Source: Lateolabrax maculatus
Taxonomy: Eukaryota > Chordata > Actinopteri > Acropomatiformes > Lateolabracidae
Direction of reading: 5' to 3'
DNA length: 64,000 nt
Assembly: GCA_031216445.1 (NCBI GenBank)
Contig: CM062217.1
Location: 25,982,001-26,046,000 of the forward strand
The notes beneath the pieces are model-generated. The model was not told the DNA's origin. It was given only the letters and a program-made list of their open reading frames with translations, and did no database searches. Positions 58,343-64,000 of this stretch are shown piece by piece. Numbering within the stretch: position 1 is the stretch's first letter; the number at the start of each line of letters is the position of its first letter. The position numbers and the translations under genes are program-made.

Positions 58343-60394
58343 CTGTCATACAGTTCGTCCTGGCAGAAGTACGGCAAACACATATTTCTTATCAACATAA
58401 AGTTTAAGTGCAGTTATTTGTTTTTCTTAGGGAGACAATTTGCTGTGGTTAAGGCTATGATGGAAGGGAAGGAAGTTGAAATAACTTTGATTTGATGAAA
58501 AAAAATGTATTGGTTTGCAAAGACTACACATTTATTTTGAATTACAGTTCTGATAATATTCTTCCCGAGTTTATTTATTATTAACAGTGTCATTTTAAAA
58601 TGGATCGTCTGAAACCCCCTTACCTTATAGCAGAATCTGTAACTTTCTGAAACAAACAATTCAATCGTCACCCTCAAAGCAGTGATTGACCAGGTTTGTG
58701 GAGGTGTGAAAGCAGGCAGGGTTTGATCTTCGCACAAGATATCTTTCTTCATTCTTCCCACTTTTCATGTGTACAAGTGAGTGCAACAATCAATCAGTCA
58801 ATGCTGCACTGGCCAGACACCGTAGAAAAGGTTGTGGAAATTCATGGTCTCTTGAGAATGATTCTGGATGTTTTTGGTGACCCTCCATCCTCCTGTCCTT
58901 TTGTATTGTGCCACTGTTGAGCTAAAATTCCTGATTACACAAGAAATACTGTATCAAAATCTAATGAGCACAATCAAATTCCTCAGAGGTTAAACTCTTT
59001 CATTTTTAGACACACCTATAGGCTAAAGGTCAAAAACCACTAGCCAGACTAGTATAAAGATCTTGTTTAAAGGAAGGTCTGTACCACTATTGTAAATTCG
59101 ATTTGCTGTAGCTTAACCATATTGTAATTTTTTTTTCACTTGGTTCATTTTAGGACAGAATGGCAGATGCAATTACACACTAAGATTTATAGTTTTGCTG
59201 TTATAAAGCAGCAGTGTACCCTTATATATAGTGTGAAATTGTAAAGGTAAATATTCCTGAACTCAGCAATGCTGGGAAACTAGTAGATCCATCATCACAG
59301 CTCTATATGAAAAGGCCTGGCTGAAAGTCATATTACTCATTTATATTTGTGCAACACAGTGACACTTGGTGTTGCCCATTCATTACTTTAAGAGCTTGAA
59401 ACGCTCAGCCATAGCCATTAGAAAGTGATCTAAATCTGCTCTAAATCCATTCAATTAGGGGCTGTTTTCTAACCTTTGAGAGGTTGCTTTGCTGGCACAT
59501 TAGAAATATAAAGATGAAAAAATTCAGTTCAGTCTTTGTCTTGTCTAATACTATTTCCCAAGCTGGTTTGGATGAGAAATATTTGGTACTCTGAATTTTA
59601 TATTTAAATATTATTTGAATTCCACCTCTCGGGACACATCGTCTTAGTCATGACCTCACTTTTTTTTCAGTATATGTGTGCTCCATCCCAATATCTCATG
59701 CTATGACTTGAACTTTAATTAGTGTCAGCCACTCTTGCTGGGGGTCAAGCCACAGTTTTGCCTGTCACGTCCAATGCACTGGAATGTGTCTTTGGCAGGC
59801 AACAGAGCACAGTGGGCTCCTTTCTCCATCAGAGTAGGGAGAACTGAAACTGCTGCTGTGATATATATACATATATGAGTCAATATTGGCCCTTTATTCA
59901 GCAGTGGATTGTAGCCAGTCAGTATATCTTTACTTTTATAAGGTGCAGCTAAAGCATGTCCTGTGATGCTTTTTCACATCAACAAAAATGCTTCCATGCT
60001 ATTAGGCAGTGTTCTGAAGGAAACTCTGGCTATCAGGTTGTATTTGCAGATATTGATGCTGATAACTGGGTGTTTCACTACAACAATATAAATAGACTAC
60101 TTAATAGCCAGATACATATGCCAGCTAAACCATCAAACAAGCAGATTACAAATGTAAGGATCTTTGGGTTCCTCTGTAGCTGTTTTTGGATATTTATATT
60201 TAGGTACATTATCTTGTTTGTTCTATTAAAATGACAAATAACCTATAATGAAAATACAACACTGATAGTTTAATTTAATTTTAAAGTGGCTTTATCAGTT
60301 CAGCATTTTACTTAAGTTTAGCTTCATCTTTTCAAAAATGTTATTAATTAAACAGCAATGGCTCAAAGAACAGGAATGCAAATCACACATTTCA

Positions 60395-60560
60395 CTTAAA
60401 GCTGCATGAAAAGATTGTTTGACCACTAGGGGGCAACAGAACAAAGCGAAAAGACAGACATTTTATTACCTTATCACACTGATAGTGTGAACATTTTAGC
60501 AAACAGTCGCCTATTTACACAGCCAACAATATTTCCTTTCATTTGGAATCATGTGTGTCC
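60395..60560 (+). repeat. Copy of the 7843 repeat family (left end)
   Basis: TTAAAGCTGCATGAAAAG, then GACCACTAGGGGGCAACAGA, aligning with the left end at 7845-7890. Confidence 0.55.
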
Positions 60561-61174
60561 ACATGATGAATGAGTCCGATAAAGAGAAAAAATATATACT
60601 GTAGGCCACATTTTACTTCATTGAGTGCTCAAAATGCTATTGCGTGCGCACAAGATACAATTCGTCTGTACATTTTGAGTAGTTTGTTTTCATGTTTGAT
60701 TAATTAATTTGCACAACATAAGTGTATATACAGGGAGCCCCTTAAAGCGCTAGTGCGAAAAAACAGAACTTTCTCCATAGCCTTCATGGCATGATGAAAT
60801 GGCCGCCAGCAAAGTTTTGCCGTAGATAGAGCAAACAGCTGGAGGAACATTAACACAACCAAATGTGGACCATTTCACTGTGTAAGAAGTAGTAGTAGTA
60901 TGGAGCTCTTGCACACAGGATTGCGTACCACTTCAGGAGGCAAACTTAAACTTTCCAAGTGCAATTATTACTTTAATTAAAATAAAGGTAATGCTGTTTG
61001 CTGTATGTTCCTTTCACAACTCATGTTGGATGGTTACTGTGTCATTAACAGCCACTCTCCTCTCTCTGTAACAACCTGGAGCCCACTGCAGGCCAGCAAA
61101 CTGCTCCTGCTGCTGAAAATAGCAATTTGCCCTCTCTCTGTGAAAAGGACAAATACATTGCACCTCCAGCACCC

Positions 61175-61203
61175 TGCACACACACACACACACACACACA
61201 CAC
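61175..61203. repeat. (CA)n microsatellite
   Basis: About 14 CA units. Confidence 0.9.
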
Positions 61204-62025
61204 TTAATTTCACACTTCATCATGAATGATCAATGGAACTCAACTTGTAAATCATTACAGCAGGGAAAAGGTGAGAATGGAAGACTTGCAGTTGGAAGGG
61301 ATAATATTTTACCCTGGTCATAGTCGTCAATTGAGAATGACAAGGGATGACACTTGCTATTTCTTAGCATATGTCTATTCAATATAATTTTGATTGTAAT
61401 ATTAATTTATAATATTATTTGTACAGAAGCAAATTTCAGCCAAAGAATGTGTAGAGGGACAATGTATTGAGCCTGCGTAGCCAGTATTTTATATGCATGT
61501 CCCTGTTTGTAAATAATCATGAACAAAATATGTAAATCAAGGTTTGTCTTATCCTCAGAGGGCTCAGTTATGGAGTTTCATTGAAGCTGTGTCTGCTTCA
61601 CATAATCATGGTGGTGCGGGGAGATGAGAAAGAGAGAAGTCAATAACTAATTTCTGCCCCTACTCTCCTGCTTTACTACAGTGGAAGCTGTTTTTCTGCT
61701 GCTTCCAGCACTCTTTTGTGTTTTCCTGCATCCTTCGCTATCTCAGTCGTTATAAACAGGCCCCATTATATGTTTATAATTTGTAACATAAATTCTGTTG
61801 ACCACTAACTGAAAACTCTCGTGAAATTGCTTCAGGGAGATAAGATTATTGTATCCTGAAATAATCAAATTTACAGGATTTATAAACAATATTTGTATCA
61901 GATGAACAAGGAGGTGAACATTAGTTTTGCAAGCATGAATACAAATTATGTTAGCTATGACCTCTATCACATAAGACCTCTAGTAACAGTTTACTACCAT
62001 TATAAACACAAATGTATCACTGTGT

Positions 62026-62082
62026 TAATAATATAATAATATATATATATATAATATATATATAATATATAATAATAATATT
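62026..62082. repeat. (AT)n / TAATA low-complexity tract
   Basis: Alternating AT with interspersed AATA units. Self-complementary, so it may extrude as a cruciform. Confidence 0.85.
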
Positions 62083-62671
62083 TTCTGCATCGCATTGTCC
62101 CCGGGAGCATCCAATCTTAATTAAATCGAGCTCTCTACTGACTTTGCACATAAAGGCCAGTTTACAAGTCATTAGGACTAGCGTTTACTATTCACTACAA
62201 ATTTTTAACAGAAAAACTCACAAGCTGGGGGTATGGTGTTTTAAAGACAGGGGCGGATACAAGAGGGGAGAAGTCACAAAGTACAAAATACTTTACAGTA
62301 AATTTATTTAAGTAGAGTTTATGAAGAGTAATTTTCTGGAAAAGATAAAAGGTAAACGTTCACGATGATGTTCATCCATGGTATCGTCTAACATTACTCA
62401 GCGAGATGTTTGGTTGACTGCTGCGTACTATTTTCAACATGAAACTATTCATAAAGTCAGTCTAACATTTGATTGTCTGGTCAGTTATAGTTGACTAATG
62501 AATGTAAACCTGCCACCATAAGAACTGTGGTTACTAAGGAGCCACAACGTAACCGTTGGTGCACTCTGGTACAAACTCTGTAAATAAGAAACAGATGAGA
62601 GAGTGCGATTCGACCGTGGAAAGAAGGGTCTAGTGAATGTGATGTTTGTGACATAGGGAGGAGAACTAAAA

Positions 62672-62812
62672 CTACTTTTTACTTTTATACTTTGAGTACA
62701 TTTCAGAGGCTGTACTTTTTCACTTTTATTTGAGTAAAGAAGTTGAATCAGTACTAGTACCAGAGTCTTTTTTACACAAGTATCTGTACTTCTACTTGAG
62801 TCAGTTGCTATC
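62672..62812 (+). repeat. Fish repeat (TACTTTTACTTGAGTA type)
   Basis: ACTTTTTACTTTTATACTTT, TTTATTTGAGTAAAGAAGTT and GTATCTGTACTTCTACTTGA follow the wording of a common teleost interspersed repeat. A fragment CCACTTTTACTTGAGTAAAG lies near 419-438. Confidence 0.5.
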
Positions 62813-63084
62813 TCTGGTGGTTACCAGGCAAAACCATGGCCCACACTTTTGGAAAGTTTTCGGTTCACAGAATTGCATTTTGTTTCAATTAAAGTACTCG
62901 TGTGAAGAATGATAAAAAAGAGCTTCAGTGAGAAATTAAAAATCAGCCACTTTCTCACATCCACACACCTGGCTGCCAATCACTGCATGAAGTTTGACTG
63001 ATTGTCGATTTGAGAGTTTGGAGAGTCAAGCTGTTCTCCACGTCAGCTGGGTGACTATAGGGATACAAATGTTGGTCTGCCTGT

Positions 63085-63370
63085 CCACCACTTTGGTCCA
63101 GAGTAAAATATCTCTACACTTATTGGATGGATTGCCATGACATTTGGTACAGACATTCATGGTTCCCAGAGAATGAATTGTAATAACTGTGGTGATGCCC
63201 TGACTTTTCATGAACTGCCATTATCAGGTCAAATTTGCAGTCTCCAATACATGGTCCTGTTTAATACCTGCAAAACTAATGGCGTTCTGTTGCATCAGCA
63301 GTACAATGTGTTTAGTGCTAATTAGCAAATGTTAGCATGGTAACATGCTAAACAAAGAGGGTGATCATCA
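63085..63370 (+). repeat. Fish dispersed repeat (TTTGGTCCAGAGTAAAATAT), second copy
   Basis: Shares ordered motifs with 18848-19035 and continues into GTGCTAATTAGCAAATGTTA and AGCATGGTAACATGCTAAAC, the usual follow-on of this family. Confidence 0.6.
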
Positions 63371-63596
63371 AACATCGATATGTTAACGTTGTCATTGTTC
63401 ACGTTAGCACACTGACGTAAGCATTTACCTCAGAACACTACTGTTCAGCTACACAGAGCTGAGCAGTCTTGTTTAAATATATTGCGAGGAATAACCCTCT
63501 GTGCACCATGAATATCCATACTAGTTTTTCATGTCAATCTAGACAGTAGTTGATAGTAGTAGGTATTGTGACTAAAATCACAAACTAAAATCTCCG

Positions 63597-64000
63597 TTTG
63601 TGTCTAGTGCAGATGAGAGTCGGCAATTAAATACCTGGACATGATATTCAGTTTCTTCATGAAGCTTTATTGCTTGCAAGCAAGAGCCATCATCAGCATT
63701 ACACAGCTATGACTGAGAGGCAGTCTCTCCTCAGTTCTTATACTTTGAGAATAACACACATACAACAATAACTCTAATAATCTATCAAAACACACATGAT
63801 CTCACCCAAGAAATACAGTTTTGACCTTTGACCTCGATACCCTCCCTCATGTCCGTATAGACAAGTGAGGTATACCATCTGCACCTACACCCTAACATAT
63901 TTTACTACCTGGAGATTTGTTTCTCATGTGTAAGAACAAAGAACAATCGTGTTCCTTGTGCACAAGTTATTCAGACACAAGAAGAGGGCCTCCCAGGTTT
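63597..64000 (-). mobile_element. LTR-like element cut by the window edge
   Basis: After GTCTAGTGCAGATGAGAGTC the sequence includes GAAGCTTTATTGCTTGCAAG, which reads GCAATAAAGC on the minus strand, a possible poly-A signal placement as in an LTR. It runs to the window end, so neither structure nor family is certain. Confidence 0.3.

Larger units (their letters stand above)
56662..64000 (+). other. whrn: whrn intron 3, left part (more than 7.3 kb)
   Basis: The next whirlin exon was not found before the window ends. Repeats are listed separately. Stretches 58960-60390 and 61210-62020 hold nothing I recognise. Confidence 0.6.

Noticed and set aside
61829..61860. GDKI-like codons after a TTGCTTCAG acceptor, as candidate next PDZ2 exon
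   Set aside because: Stops after GDKIIVS and lacks the expected VGDQIL.VNG start.
1..64000. CRISPR arrays, rRNA, intact tRNA genes or a multigene accessory system
   Set aside because: No spaced direct-repeat array, no rRNA sequence and no complete tRNA cloverleaf was seen. The window is ordinary vertebrate DNA with two genes.

Overview
The window is vertebrate nuclear DNA, most likely from a teleost (probably a spiny-rayed, perciform-like fish). Evidence: split genes with GT-AG introns, long AT-rich non-coding stretches, CA/GA/AAAT microsatellites, and many dispersed repeats of types I know from fish genomes. There are no prokaryotic operons, CRISPR arrays or rRNA genes. Almost all long open frames outside the exons below are chance frames or lie in repeats.

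Two protein-coding genes are supported, both on the + strand and head to tail. (1) noxa1 (NADPH oxidase activator 1) is complete: 15 coding exons from the ATG at 2233 to the stop at 13073-13075. All exon phases join cleanly into a 526-residue protein with TPR, activation segment, degenerate central SH3, proline-rich linker, PB1 and C-terminal SH3. A likely non-coding 5' exon ends at 1241. (2) whrn (whirlin, Usher/deafness PDZ scaffold) starts at 21672. Only its first three coding exons are present (21672-22382, 52299-52475, 56536-56661). They encode the harmonin-homology domain, PDZ1 and the first half of PDZ2; the gene runs off the right edge. Intron 1 is about 29.9 kb.

Layout: 1-1240 upstream AT-rich DNA and candidate UTR exon; 2233-13075 noxa1; 13076-21671 intergenic (transposon relic, a solo LTR nested in an older element, a LINE reverse-transcriptase relic, a tRNA-like SINE-type tail); 21170-22360 GC/CpG-rich whrn 5' region; 22383-52298 whrn intron 1, full of MITE-like and other repeats; 52476-56535 intron 2; 56662-64000 part of intron 3.

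The two genes are not known to act together. Noxa1 is a cytosolic activator of superoxide-producing NADPH oxidases. Whirlin organises stereocilia tips, ankle links and photoreceptor periciliary complexes. Their adjacency is linkage, not an operon. I see no new biological system. The most informative observations are the ancestral p67phox-like features kept by this Noxa1 and two opposite-facing solo LTRs of one family, each with an intact 5-bp target duplication, one of them sense inside noxa1 intron 10. Repeat family names are from memory of fish repeats and were not checked against a database.
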